From: Gracilaria gracilis
Lineage: Eukaryota > Rhodophyta > Florideophyceae > Gracilariales > Gracilariaceae
Direction: 5' to 3'
Length of the DNA: 64,000 nucleotides
Assembly (NCBI GenBank): GCA_030374805.1
Contig: JARGSG010000123.1
Location: forward strand, 96,133-160,132
Shown: positions 8,980 through 21,123 of the stretch, in pieces
How the letters are laid out: each line of letters opens with the position of its first letter
Numbering within the stretch: position 1 is the first letter of the stretch
Made by a program: the position numbers and the translations under genes
Notes under the pieces: generated by a model
The model's input: the letters and a program-made list of their open reading frames with translations, nothing else
The model's database searches: none
What the model was told of the DNA's origin: nothing

Positions 8980-11900
8980 ATGGCGTCCGCTTCGACGCCT
9001 TCCGCTCAGTCTGGAGAGGACAGTGACTACGTTCTCTAGCAACCGTCTTCAGTAGCATTCTCTGTCGCTCACCCAAAACTTACGAACACCAACCCCAAAG
9101 CCATTCGGGTTTTTCTAAGTCAATACGATCAGTACTCAAACGAGGTTACCGCAAGAGCGCTACAGCTTTCCGTCGTTAATTCGACCACAACCGAACCCGT
9201 ACGTCCCGTCAGCATCAGCTTCTGTGTTGACTCCGAATGGCTACAGTCATGCATCGATTTGGAATACATTCCGGGTGTCAAGGAGTCCACTGACCTTACC
9301 GACACCAAATTGAGATCCTATTTGGAATCCGAGGCCGAGGAGGAGAAAGACACAGTGACAGTGACGGAAATTGATGCAATCGTCAAGCGTGAACTTGTAA
9401 TGGACATGTCCGACAGCTCCTCGCGATCAAGGATGAAAAGCATGTTTACTTCTTACGTTTCCTTGTTGCGTAGAAACGGAATCACTTGGGTCATGAAAGA
9501 CCATCCCAAGCTAGCTGTGAAGCACGTCATTGCTGCTGTGCGGCCTAAACCATTGCAGCAGCGCCTTGAAACGGATCTGGAACTTGTGTACGCTCCTCTG
9601 AAGAAGGACTTCAAAGGTTTTATGAAGCACGCAATGACTGTCGCAGAGGCCTTTCAGATCATAGACAATGGACCACCGTCAAGGATAAGAACCTCCAGGG
9701 GTCGTAAGGGACACCCTGAAACATTGGCATCTGGTAGAGACGGTAGCACCAAGTCCGTTCCCTCCGCAGAATCACAACGGAGCAATCAGAGAAGCAAACG
9801 TCCCCCACCATTTTGCCCCCATCCCCCGTGTAGAGCCGGGGCTGAGCGACACTGGATTGACGATTGTCAAAAAGCCACTGACGCAGAGAAGCATGTTTTG
9901 AAGGCCAACCTTTCGACCAGAAAGGCTGTAGACGGCCCTGCAAAAAACACCAGATCTCAAAAGTCTAAGTCCTCTCAAGGAACCGTGGGCCGTGTAAAGC
10001 CCGCTCATTCCCAAAGTGATGCAGGCTGCTCCATCACCATATCAGATGGAATGACTTCAATCGACACTACAGGTCGATGTGATGATGGCAGCGATGACAG
10101 CATAGTGTCACCAACTCTCGCTGAATCAGCCGCGCTACGGGGAATTGGGAAGATTACCGCTATTCAGAAGGTCTCGATGGCAGTTGCGCTCCGGAAGGGA
10201 GACAAACCAGAGCCAGAAAGTTTCTTCTTTTCACGAACATGGACTGTACCGCGTACCATCCTACACTTGGCATCGGGAAACCTAGCTCTAACGAACATTT
10301 CCTTCTTAGTTGCCGACGACGAACTGGCTTGCGAGAACCTGCTGATTGGTAGACCTGTACTGCAGCATCTGCGTGTAGACACCAACACGTTGCTCGACAA
10401 CAACAGATTTGCTCTGAACGGGGCGGACTGCTCCGAAGTAGGGAACCCTACATCTGTTTCAGCAGGCGGGTACGTCAGCCGCCTTATGACTGAACGTTTC
10501 AGTTCTTCGGACAGTGCCCCTACACCAGAGGCACCTCCACCAGGGACTGACCGCCCGCGGGTCAATTATTATGCAGCTCGACGGATCGAAGATCCATTCC
10601 CCGATCCAGCCCTTTTGGATCCACTTGATAGCGATCAGCATGAGACCATTTCCAAGGCAGTGGACGTTATGGTGCAAGCCGCGGTGGACAATGGACTAGA
10701 GGAACCCGAAGCAAAGCAACTTCAAGAAATGGTACAAAAACACATGAACATATTTCGGACCTCGCTCTCTTCAGGACCACCGGCCCAATTCAAACCGTTG
10801 AAAATCACTCTCACCCCAGACGCCAAACCCATCCGCGTCCGCTTGCGTAAGTACTCCCAAGACCAACGTCATTTTCTCGACAAGTTTGTCGATGATCTTG
10901 TGCGAGCCGGAATGGTGTACCCGAACCCTTCCTCTCCATGGGCGTCCGCACCACTGATCGTTCCCAAACCAGGACCGGCACGCTTTCGTTTCACTGTTGA
11001 TCTGCGTCCCATCAACAAGTACACAGTAAGACACCAGTTTCCTATGCCTAACATTGAGCAGGAATTATTGAAGCTCGCCGGATCCAAGTTCTTCGCTTCT
11101 TTCGATCTGTCGCACGGGTATTGGCAATTCCCACTGGCTAAGGAGTCCCAGAAACTTCAATCGTTCATCACGCCGGACGGCGTCTTCACTCCAACCAGAG
11201 TTCTGCATGGTACCACAAATGCAACGACTCATCTACAATCAGTCCTAGCCGAGTTGTTTCCCAAGGAACTACTGCAGCAGCTTCTTTATTGGCTGGACGA
11301 CCTTCTCCTTCACAACTCAACAGTAGAAGGACTGCTGGAAGGTATTCAAAAGCTTTTCGACACCTGTGCACGGTTCTCCATTCGATTGCACCCAGGCAAG
11401 AGCGTCCTGTTTGCCAAATCAATCAAGTGGTGTGGTCGGATTGTGTCAGCCAAAGGCGTACGTCACGATCCTAGACAATTAGACGGTCTTCTGTCAATGG
11501 AACCCCCAACCACCGGAGCGCATTTACAACAATTTCTGTGTGCCATGCAATGGGTTAAGACAGGTATTCCCGACTTCACAAACCTTGTCGAACCCCTACA
11601 CCTGCTGCTGGAACGTGTGTATGAGCACGCCGGTAAGCGAACAAAACGGGCAGTCAGTTCCGTTTCCTTGGATGATTTGGGATGGGGTCCGGAGGAAGCA
11701 CGTGTCTTTGAGAAGTGCAAGAAAGCCCTTGCCAGCTTGGTCACCTTGGCCCACCGCGACGAAGAGCAGCGTCTCTGCATTTACACCGACGCATCAGACA
11801 CCTCTTGGTCTGGCATAGTCACTCAGGTCCCTCCAGAAGACCTATCGCTCCCACACGCAGAACAGAGACACACTCCACTTGCATTCTGCTCTGGTCGTTT

Positions 11901-13722
11901 CAACGCTACTCAACTTGGTTGGTCCACTCTAGAAAAAGAGGGTTTTGCCATCATGGCTACGGTAGAGCGAATGCATTGGCTTGCTGCCACCGCCGCGGGT
12001 TTTGACCTCTTCACAGACCACAACAATCTTGTGTTCCTCTTCGACCCGCTTTCCCTCATCCCAGATCTCAGCCAATCCTCCACTCGCAAGGTCCTTCGCT
12101 GGGCAGTGCGCCTAAGTGCATACGCATACATCTGCTTCCACATCAGCGGATTGGATAATGTGTGGACTGATATGCTAACGCGTTGGTCAGCCCCAAAAGT
12201 TGTAAGAAGACTGATCAAAGTTCCGACACTTCCCAGGGCAAATGCAGAGGATTTTTGCTGGCCCTCCCCAGAAGAAATAGTCATGGAACAGAACCGACAC
12301 GCCGCAAGCCGCCCAACGAATCTACGGTCGGTCGATGGGATTTGGAAAACATCCACCGAGGCCATCTGGATTCCAGAACAGTGTGAAGACCTCCAACTGC
12401 GCCTTTGCATTATCGCGCACACTGTACCTGCCGGTCATCGCGGTAGGAACTCAACCTCAAGCACTCTGAGCAAGCATTACCATTGGAGCACAGTAGCAAA
12501 CGACATTCACAGTTTTGTGGATGCTTGCATTCATTGTATCTCGACAACGGGAGGAGAGAAGGTACCGAGACCATTTGGCCCCGCACTCCATGGAACAAGA
12601 CCCAATGATCTCCTACAGTTCGACTACATTGAAATTGGACCTAGCATTGTCGGTTCCAAGTATGTACTCATGCTACGAGATGACCACTCCGACTACAAGT
12701 GGTTTTTCCCTACTCCTGACATAACTGCCGACAATGCAGCACTTTCTATCGTCGATTGGTGCGCAGCTTTCAATGTACCGCAAGGGCTGATGTCTGATGG
12801 ACCAACGCACTTCAAAAATCAGACTGTGGGAAAGCTCACGAAGTTCCTCCGCGTCCCACATCATTTTACTCTTCCGTACACTCCATGGAGTAACGGCGCA
12901 GTGGAAAGGCTTGGAAAGGAGCTCATCAGAACTTTTCGCGCCTTAGTTTCAGAGTATCAGATGGATTTCAAGGAATGGCCAGATCTTCTTCCACTCATAC
13001 AGAGTGTTCTAAACAACGCCGCATCGCCGCACCGAAATAACATTGCCCCAATCACCGCGTTTCTGGGAATGGAACCCACGCCGCCGATCTCCACTTTCTT
13101 TCGCACAACCACAGCGAAACCAGTTTCGGTGGTAGAAGCACAGCTTGAGCGCTCGGTCAACATGGAAGCTTTGCAACATTTCATGGAAGAGCTGCACCCT
13201 CTTGTGCACAACACGCTGCAGCGTAACCGAAAGTCTTCAAGAGAAAGAGCTTCAAGGGGCAAGCTGCCTATTTTTGGAAAAGGAGATTTTGTTCTCGTTG
13301 CAAGGGAAGACTTTACTGCCGGGGAGAAACTAGCCCTACGCTGGAGAGGACCACGGCGCATTGTTCAGGCTCTCTCTGATTATGTGTATCAAGTTGAGGA
13401 CCTTCGTAACGGATCAATACAAGACATTCATGGCTCTCGGTTGAAGTTCTATCATGACGCCTCGCTGGACACTGAGGCTGTAATGGCTCACGTCTTGTGC
13501 TCTGAAACTGGCATGCCAGTTGCACGCTTGCTTAGACTGGTAGAAGACAAAGACGAAGTTCTGGTTCATGTCCGTTGGAAAGGCCTGGACAAGTCTGAAG
13601 ACACTCTGGAGCCGGTAAGGCAAATCTACAAAGATGTTCCTGCATTGCTCATGAAACTACTTCGACGCAAGAACACTCCTTCGCACCTAGCTCAAAAGGC
13701 CAAACAGGCACTTGGTCTTTGA
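8980..13722 (+). pseudogene. Gypsy-A1 gag-pol polyprotein, one nonsense codon
   Basis: A single frame of 1581 codons from ATG 8980 (MASASTPSAQSG) has all pol parts in Ty3/gypsy order. Gag covers about residues 1-330 (HCC-like knuckle CPHPPCRAGAERHWIDDC). The protease region has an unusual DDGSDDSIVS motif at 368-377. Reverse transcriptase has FASFDLSHGYWQF and YWLDDLLL (about 770). RNase H has YTDASDTSW and TDHNNLVF. Integrase has an H-H-C-C finger (HTVPAGHRG...CIHC), then FDYIEIG, SDGPTHF and NGAVERLGKEL as the D,D,E blocks. The C-terminal chromodomain-like stretch is VHVRWKGLDKSEDTLEP. The only lesion is TAG at 9037-9039 (codon 20), where Gypsy-A3 has CAG. A downstream ATG at 9259 would skip it but lose the gag N-terminus. 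Confidence 0.93.
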
Positions 13723-13732
13723 AGAAGGGGAG

Positions 13733-13961
13733 TGTAGTGGATGGAACCATCCACTCAGGACAGCACAGCCACCCAAGATGGTGCCACCCACGTTTGGGTG
13801 GCACATCCGTTTTAGGTAGTAGCCTAGAGTAGTCGTGTTCCCGATTGGGAACAGCTGTGGTGCTTACTTAAGACACCACAACCGCTGCCTCCTTAGTAAA
13901 CGGGGGCATCGAACCTCAGCACTTTCACCACCAAACTTGCGCAATTGCAACCAAGCGCACA
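13733..13961 (+). repeat. 3' LTR of Gypsy-A1
   Basis: This is the 229-bp partner of 8692-8920, preceded directly by the polypurine tract at 13721-13732 and followed by the target duplication at 13962-13966. Confidence 0.94.
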
Positions 13962-13966
13962 GATCG

Positions 13967-14395
13967 ACAGAAGGTGCAAACGCAATCTTGGAGGCCTTGT
14001 ACAAACGAGACCCGCTTGCCGTTGAATCAGACGTGTTTCAAGACTTCCTCACGCTACTGAACACCAAGCGCAACAACCACGAGAGCTTCAAGAACTTCGA
14101 GTCTCGCTTCTAGGCGCAAGTATCGAGGCTCAATGCCCATGGACCGGAGGTCAAGCTATCGGACGCGCTGGTGGCGTTTGCACTACTGGCAAACGCAGAC
14201 TCTCTGATAACAATCAGAGAGTCTCCGTTTTGGCTAATGGTGCGCCGAGGGACGCAAGCGTAGCTTCAGCATCAACTACCAGTGACTACCTGAAAGCCGT
14301 CTCATATGAAGCGATCGCCTCTGTGCTGAGGCAATGCGACAAGATGAAGGGAACTGGAAAAGACACCTCGCCGAAGGCCGTCTCCAGCAACTCTG
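13967..14395 (+). pseudogene. Copia-A1 gag, middle piece
   Basis: The frame rejoins 8691 in phase after removal of Gypsy-A1 and encodes EGANAILEALYKRDPLA, parallel to GVDAIVEALYKRDPLA of Copia-D. It carries a TAG at 14111-14113 (glutamine codon in Copia-D) and a 2-bp insertion near 14195-14215, just before the stretch matching NGAPR of Copia-D. Gypsy-B1 then interrupts at 14396. The gag resumes at 30537 with a zinc knuckle. Confidence 0.85.
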
Positions 14396-14750
14396 TGTTG
14401 ATATCACCAGCAATGCTGAAGCCGCAGACTCACCACAATAAGTATTGTGGGTTTCCGTTTTAGGAAACAAGTCCAAACACTAGCCACGTAGTAGTGGATA
14501 GAGGACTACATGGACATGGTACCTTTTCAGGAAGCAAGTCCAAACGCAAGCCACGCAATAGTGAGCAGCGCATTATGTAGGTTGCAAAACACGCAACAAG
14601 TTAGAGAATAAAAGGCCCCGCCCTCGGAAGAGGAACTCGGAGGAACGGGAGGCAACCTTGGCAGAGTCTGCTAAGGCCTTGTGCCTGCTCTTTGCGTTTG
14701 CTTGCCCGTAGGACGCGCCGGTGTGTTTCCAGCAGTGTGATCGATCAACA
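14396..14750 (+). repeat. 5' LTR of Gypsy-B1
   Basis: This 355-bp LTR has TGTTGAT...ATCAACA inverted ends and a TATA-like AATAAAAG about 140 bp before its end. Related LTRs lie at 30177, 37603 and 53255. Confidence 0.93.
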
Positions 14751-14798
14751 AAGCGCTTTGATACGTCAAATCGTACCGAGCCGCTGCGAAAGGAAGAC

Positions 14799-16383
14799 AT
14801 GTCGACGTACGGACTGGTGAACACCATCCAGGCGCCAACGCTAAAGAAAGCGACCCAACCCGAACTCATTAAGTTCGAAACAGATTACGCGGCATACGTA
14901 GACCGCGTAAACGATGTCAATGCAGGAAGGCCTGCAAACCAACGTTTGAAAGCTGCCTCCGTGCGGCAATGCATCCAGCCCAAGTTGCTACACAGCCTTT
15001 GCATTTTGGGCCGAATCGAAGGCGCCGCCAAGGCCGAAGAAGCTACAAACGAAGCAGTACATTCCTGGTTTGAGTCTCGACTCGCTCACTCTTCAAGAGA
15101 CCTCAACGAACGAGTTGAAGAGGCCTTATCAGGAATCAAGTACTCACCGTCAACGCGAGATCCGGCTGGAGCTCCGGAGCAATTCGTGCTGGATGTTATC
15201 ACTGCGCTCGACGAGCACAACGCGTCGGAGGTTATCACAGAATCCGATCGCTGTAAACAGCTTGTTTTCAAGCTGACACAAAAGCTCGAACCCCCGGAAC
15301 TCAAGCAACTTGTCAAAGATCAGATTGGTATGTGGACTGCCGCACAGAAAGGGAACCTGACTTTCTATGCCAACAACCTGGCTACGCTCTCGACGCAAGT
15401 CCACGCCGTTCAGTCGGCAACATCTAAGTTGAGAAGAAAGCAGGGGCACTCGCACAAGCGAAATGCGCGAAGCAGCAGTAACGAACCACCAGCAAAGTTC
15501 TCTAGGCCAAACCGGCCTGTGCGGGAGAGGCTGGGGCAAAGAGCACCATCTGGAAATGGAAAAGCTGGCAACCGTTCAGACGAATGAAAAAAGCCTTGCT
15601 TGAATACCGAGGAATGCAAAGGCATTCACCCCATCAGCAAATGCCCGGCTACTTCGAAATCTAAGAAGAAAGAACTCTTGGACCACCATTTTGCCGAGAA
15701 GAAGAGTCGGGCTAAAATTTCGTCCATCCGTCTACCCTCGAAAACCAGCCCGAACGAAGAGGAAGGAAGGTACGCGGTCCTTCTGAACGATGTGGAGGAA
15801 GTCGCACTGGGAGACTCAGGAGCAGATTTCTCAACCATATCGTCCAATGTTTTCAGAAACATTCTGGAAAAGCACCCCGACACGGCGTACGAGCAACTTG
15901 CACGTCCAATGGTGCTCGAACCAGCTCTTACAGGTGGAGTGTCAGACAAAAAGTCAACCGCTTCCAGGAAGACCTGGCTATCGTTAACAATCATTTTGCC
16001 CAACACGGAACTGCCAGTACGCATATCGGAAGTAGAATTCCTCATTGCCGATGAGGACATGGCGGAAGTACTGATTGGGCGTCCTCTCCTCAAGGCCATG
16101 GGTTTTGATCTGAAGGCCCACCTACAGAAGGTGGGGCCCAGAATAGATGGCATGTCCGAGTCAGAACTCAAGGTAGGGAACGGCCGTCTATCAGCCGTAA
16201 ACTTCCAGGGTATTAGCTACCAAGCAGTCGACGATGACCCTATAGATCTTCCCGAAAGCCTCCAAGCCGGATTCGGGAACGACACGCCAGAGTCAACCGA
16301 TGACGCTTTGGAAAGCGCAGTGAGCACTGCGAGAAGCAACGGGATGTCAAGCGAAGGCACTATCACACTTCGCAATGTCCTAG
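14799..16383 (+). pseudogene. Gypsy-B1 gag and protease region
   Basis: ATG 14799 opens MSTYGLVNTIQAPTLKKAT, a gag of about 260 residues. A zinc knuckle follows, CLNTEECKGIHPISKC (C-X5-C-X3-H-X4-C), then a retropepsin motif LGDSGADFSTIS near 15810 and the I-G-R-P-L-L element near 16075. A TGA at 15585-15587 interrupts the frame between gag and knuckle; Gypsy-B2 has TGG at this codon. The frame ends at 16383 where Copia-C entered; coding continues at 21124. Product and order are those of a Ty3/gypsy polyprotein with gag and pol in one frame. Confidence 0.9.
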
Positions 16384-16596
16384 TATCAGAAGGAGAGGCA
16401 GGTTGAAAACAAGACGATGTGAGTTGAGGACTGCTTCTGTAGAGTCTGAGATAGCAGTCCTCCATTTATAGGCAAACAAAACACACGAGAGCATGGAGAT
16501 AGTATTTCTATGCTCTCGTAAACAATACAAGTTCAAATACAATGAAAGGTCACGTAAGTGATAACACAAAGGTTCAAATATTCAAAGTCACTGAGA
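16384..16596 (-). repeat. 3' LTR of Copia-C
   Basis: This is the 213-bp partner of 20906-21118. A polypurine tract (GGGCGAGGGGGGC in element orientation) lies immediately next to it at about 16597-16610. Confidence 0.92.
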
Positions 16597-19500
16597 GCCC
16601 CCCTCGCCCGATACGGGAGCAACATGGAGAGCTTTGCGGTGAGATGCAAACAACTCTCCGATCAGAGACTTTGTAAATATATCGGTGCGGTTTTTCGCAG
16701 ATAAAACATGCTGGATTGTGACACGACCTTGACTCACGGCGTCCAAAACATGATGAAATCGGATTTCTATATGTTTTACCTTGCGCATACCGTAGTCCGC
16801 TTGTGTCCAGGAAATTGCTCCAAGGTTGTCCTGCAGTAATGGAATAGGGCACAACAGTTGGATTCTGAGCTCATGAAACACATTCCTTATCCAGGATACC
16901 TGCTTAATGCACTCTGACAACGCGTAGAACTCAGCTTCGGTTGTAGAAAGGGCAGTAGACTTCTGAAGCTTCGAACTCCATATCACGGGGACATCTCCAA
17001 CGGTTATTACAAAACCCCCCCTAGAACGACGCTTTTCAAAATTACGGCCCCAGTCCGCATCGGACCAAGAGCAAACCGCTGTAGTGGCTGTGCGAGGAAT
17101 TTGTAAACCATGGTTCTTTGTTCCAATTAGATAGCGTACAACTTTCTTCATACACTGCCAGTGTTGAGGTAGCGGATGCGCAGCAAATTTGCCTAACATA
17201 GAGACAGAGGTCGCCAAGTCAGGGCGCGTGCGTGTGCTGAGATATATCAATGAACCAAGTACTTCTTTGTACGGAACATTGAGCATGACCGATCGTTCGT
17301 GGTCCGTTGGAACAACTAGGGCATCGTAAAGACAGTGAGACTGCGGTAGAGGGGTACTCAGAGGTAAAGCACGCTCCAGGTGACACATGCGGATGATTTT
17401 CTCAACAAGTGGCTGTTGGTGGAGTAAGATGCTACCTCCGTTCTCTTCAATTGAAACCCCAAGATACAAATTGGTTCGCCCGAGATCAGAGATTTCATAG
17501 TGAGTACGCAGTTTGTCCTTCACCCAAGAAGTTAAACAAGTAGGGCCAAAAATACTGAGGTCATCCACATATGCGAGGACGAAAACCGTGTTTGTACCAG
17601 TCCCATGGACAAAGACGCAAGGGGCGTATTGAAGAGATTTGAATCCAATGGAACACAGGTAGGTAGAAAGATCGTTGAAGCAAAGTCTTGGGGCTCCGCG
17701 TGTTCCATACAGCGATTTGATCAATTTTACAATACCTCCATCTGCTTCATCTACATTTGCAATGGTCGGAAGCTTGATCCAAACAGGGGAATCTGTTGGT
17801 ATTGCGGCGTGAAGGAAAGCTCCTTTGACATCCACATGTTGACGATCCCAGTTCATCGCTGTAGAGAGGACCATCATCATTCGAAATATCTCAAAGTTTA
17901 GTACGGGTGCATAGAGATTTTCTGTATCAGATACAGTTTGAAAGTTTCCCCTGGCCACAAGCCTGGCTTTGAAGCGAGTTGGCTGTCCATTGTGATCTCG
18001 CTTGAGGCGGAAGATGAGTCCCGAAGGAATTGCTTGACCATGGTCTGGGGCAGCCTCTTCATATGTACCAAGGCTGCGAATTGTCTCGAATTCTGTTCGA
18101 ATGGCATCCATCCAATAGTGAGCTTCTGGGGATGAGAGTGCTTGTCTCAATGTCGGCTCGTCCGATGTACTAATCGAATCAGGAAGCGTACGAACAGTGT
18201 TGGCAACTTCAGTCTCGGAGTCAGAAGCATACCCACCTAGATCCGGGTCGTACGTCGACGGCTTCTAGGGGTAATGAGTGAGACCTGAACTACTGTCACT
18301 GCAGAATGAGTGGTCAAAGTCGTCGACTGACTCATTCAGGAGGTTGGGGGCTGCTGACTCAGGAGGATCGGTAGCTAGCGGTACATGGGGTTCGCTAGGA
18401 CTGTCGCTTTCATCATCGCTAGAGTCGGAACTGGAGAGGGTTTGAGGAACATTGGTGCTCATCGGAGGAGGCGGGACGGAGCAATCGATCAGAGAGAGAC
18501 CCGGGAACTCTTCCTCAATGAGGCGGACATGCTTAGAGTGTGTGACGCCATTCCTGGTAAGAATTTTGTACATACCACCGTGGATATGACCTAGATTGAT
18601 TCCTTCCACGAGTCGCGGTTCCAGTTTCTTACGAGAATCGGGGTTCTGCTCTACCAGGGCACGGCACCCAAAGGTTCGGAGATGTTTAACATCGTGTGGG
18701 AACTTTTCAAGGAGTTGGATGAAAGGAATATGTCCGGTGCTACGATGGATGTTGACGTTTTTGCAGAATACCACGTGTTGTAGGGCCTCTGGCCAGTAAG
18801 AGAGTGGGAGGTGGGCTTGATCCAGGCATGCCCTAATGGGTCCCATAGGGATAGCAATGTGTCGTTCAGCCAAGCCATTGGAGGATGGAGTATGTGCTGT
18901 GGTTTTGGTGATTTCAACACCAAGGCGTTTCAGGGTCTTCTGTGCCTTGAAAAATTCGGAGCCGCCATCAGAATGAAGACAGTGGACTAGTTCACCAGAT
19001 TGGCGCTCGAACCAGTGGAAGTACTCGAGAATGAGGTCAGATGAATCACTTTTGCGCACAAGTGGCGCAGCGAATAGATAGCGCGTGAACTCATCTACAA
19101 TAACCATGTAGTACAGGTGACCGCTTTCAGACTCACTGCCAACAAAGGTAATATCCGTGTGAAGATTTCAAGGTCATTTAGCAGAGGTCAAAAAACCACG
19201 GAAGCTGCGACGAAATTTACCTCGTACACAAGGAGTACAATCCAGGCGTTGTTGACGAGAGACAGAGAGCAGTTCGTGCTGGAGTAGACGTTTCATTTCA
19301 GGCATTGTTGCAGTATGGCCAAAGCGATTGTGCCACAAAGTTACGTCTTGCGTTTAGACATCAATCTCTGCAGTTTCTTCTTCAGGTGTAGTATGTGGAA
19401 CAGATTCATCGTCGTCAGATGCAGAATCTGTGACGGACGAGGGTCGAGATTCTCCATCATTTTCGATGATCTCTGGGATGCGGGCCATCATAGCTGCAAT

Positions 19501-20766
19501 GTGAGGAGAATTGCTGGCGGGAATCGGTTTTGTTAAAGACGAATGGTTTCCGGGAATGTAGTACAGTCCATCTGGATTCCTTGGGGCATTACCAATGATT
19601 CGAAGATTGTCCTGCAGGTCAATGATGTATGCCACTTCCGGTAGAAAGAGCACTGCCAGTTGCTTAGAAGTGAGTGCGGGTATAGACAGAAGGTTCATTG
19701 CAATATCTGGGGATACCAACGTGTTACTGAGCGTGACAACAGTGTTTGTACCTTCATGGGACCACTTCACAGGCATCAGTCCTTTCTGGGTTGCAGTGAT
19801 TTCTGAGTTGTCTCCCAGAGCAATTGGAACACTGCATGCTTTGCTTTCGCTTAATAGCGACGATGATTGTGTGAGATGAGTAGTGGATCCGGAATCCAGC
19901 ATCATTAGGTTTTTGTCATGGCTTCTTGTAGCCATTGCCTGAACTCGAACCACAGCAGCACGGTTCTTGGTCTTAGTTGAAGCTTTTGAAAAGTTGCCAT
20001 CACGTCGTTGAGATACATTGTCTCACTCACTTTGACTGGTTTTATCGGTTTGTGTTTCAGAGAGTTTTAGTCTGCTCTTCGGATTCATGGGGTTGAGGTA
20101 ACACCGATTGGTAGTGTGATTATCTTTTTTACAGATAGCACACTTTGGCCTTGCGGTTGCAACTCTTTCCGAAACATGGGTTTCCAATGTACGTACTTCA
20201 TCCAAGAGACGAGTTGTGACACTGTCCCAGTTAGTGTTTTCAGTTGATAGAGTCTTGATTGCTGCGCAAACGGGATTCAGTTCCGAGGCAGTTATTGATG
20301 AGACCAATAGTGCCACAGATAATTCTTCTGGGAGCTTGGTCTCCATGGCAGCAAGTTGTTCAAGGACACTAGCCATTTTATCAACGTGCTTTCCCATGTT
20401 TTGGTGAGTTTCGGTGTACCTCATGTTGACCAGCTCGCACATCTTGACAATGCGAGACGCAGTTGAAGTTGACGCAAATATGTCATCAAGTTTCTTCAAC
20501 ATCTTACAAGGGTGACCGATATCGCTCTGAACAACTCGCAGAGCTTCGTCTGAAAGCGCAGAAACAATTAGCCCACTGGCTTTCTTTTTGTTGAACTCCC
20601 ATTCGGCTTTCTTCTCTTCATCAGAACTAAAGGGATTCCGAACCTGACTCAGCACTTCTCCAACGCCTTTCGCGTTGCATGCAGCATCAATACGTATCCT
20701 ACATAATTTATAATCATGTTTTTCTTCAAAAGGCTTAGTCCTTGTTTTGCCATTGTCAGTGTCCAT
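16588..20766 (-). pseudogene. Copia-C gag-pol polyprotein with five in-frame stops
   Basis: One continuous frame of 1393 codons without frameshift. Gag (from MDTDNGKT at 20766) ends in the knuckle CAICKKDNHTTNRC (CX2CX4HX4C). Then come protease LDSGSTTHLT (near 19895), a GAG-pre-integrase block WHNRFGH, integrase with HSDGGSEFF and SSNGLAERH (D and E blocks), reverse transcriptase with VLAYVDDLSIFG, and RNase H with SWSDADWG and STTEAEFYALSE. Stops lie at 20023-20025 (TGA), 19354-19356 (TAA), 19174-19176 and 19168-19170 (both TGA) and 18265-18267 (TAG). All remaining sequence is readable in one phase. An upstream ATG in the primer-binding site would add about 45 hydrophobic residues; I prefer the MDTDNG start. 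Confidence 0.92.
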
Positions 20767-20891
20767 GTTATACAACACTAGCGTCTCAATAGAAGACGAA
20801 AAACAATTTTCACGCAGCACAAGAAAACGATGAAGGAAACAGAATAGAGATAAACAAAAAAAGGATAAGATTGTCGGCAGAATGACGTTGT

Positions 20892-20905
20892 CTGGGCCCA
20901 TAACC
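20892..20905 (-). other. Primer-binding site of Copia-C
   Basis: In element orientation GGTTATGGGCCCAG abuts the 5' LTR and is complementary to the anticodon arm of initiator tRNA-Met, as in the other copia elements here. Its ATG opens a long frame in phase with gag. Confidence 0.85.
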
Positions 20906-21118
20906 TATCAGAAGGAGAGGAAGGTTGAAAACAAGACGATGTGAGTTGAGGACTGCTTCTGTAGAGTCTGAGATAGCAGTCCTCCATTTATAGGCAAACA
21001 AAACACACGAGAGCATGGAGATAGTAGTTCTATGCTCTCGTAAACAATACAAGTTCAAATACAATGAAAGGTCACGTAAGTGATAAAACAAAGGTTCAAA
21101 TATTCAAAGTCACTGAGA
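20906..21118 (-). repeat. 5' LTR of Copia-C
   Basis: This 213-bp LTR is followed in element orientation by the primer-binding site and pairs with 16384-16596. Confidence 0.92.
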
Positions 21119-21123
21119 CCTAG

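Larger units (their letters stand above)
8692..13961 (+). mobile_element. Gypsy-A1, a Ty3/gypsy retrotransposon with a chromodomain-like module
   Basis: This is a 5270-bp element with 229-bp LTRs (8692-8920, 13733-13961) starting TGTAGTGG and ending GCGCACA. It lies in the gag of Copia-A1. The target duplication is GATTG (8687-8691) on the left and GATCG (13962-13966) on the right, one mismatch. The polypurine tract GAAGAAGGGGAG is at 13721-13732. I see only two LTR differences. The one polyprotein frame carries a single nonsense codon. It is nearly identical to Gypsy-A3. Confidence 0.95.
16384..21118 (-). mobile_element. Copia-C, a Ty1/copia retrotransposon in Gypsy-B1
   Basis: This 4735-bp element is in reverse orientation, with 213-bp LTRs (16384-16596 and 20906-21118) that differ at three positions that I see. 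The target duplication CCTAG lies at 16379-16383 and 21119-21123. In element orientation the LTR runs TCTCAGTGAC...CTTCTGATA; a purine-rich tract precedes the 3' LTR. Removing the element restores the Gypsy-B1 frame. The element is much more like typical Ty1/copia in its pol motifs than are Copia-A1 and Copia-D. Confidence 0.94.
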
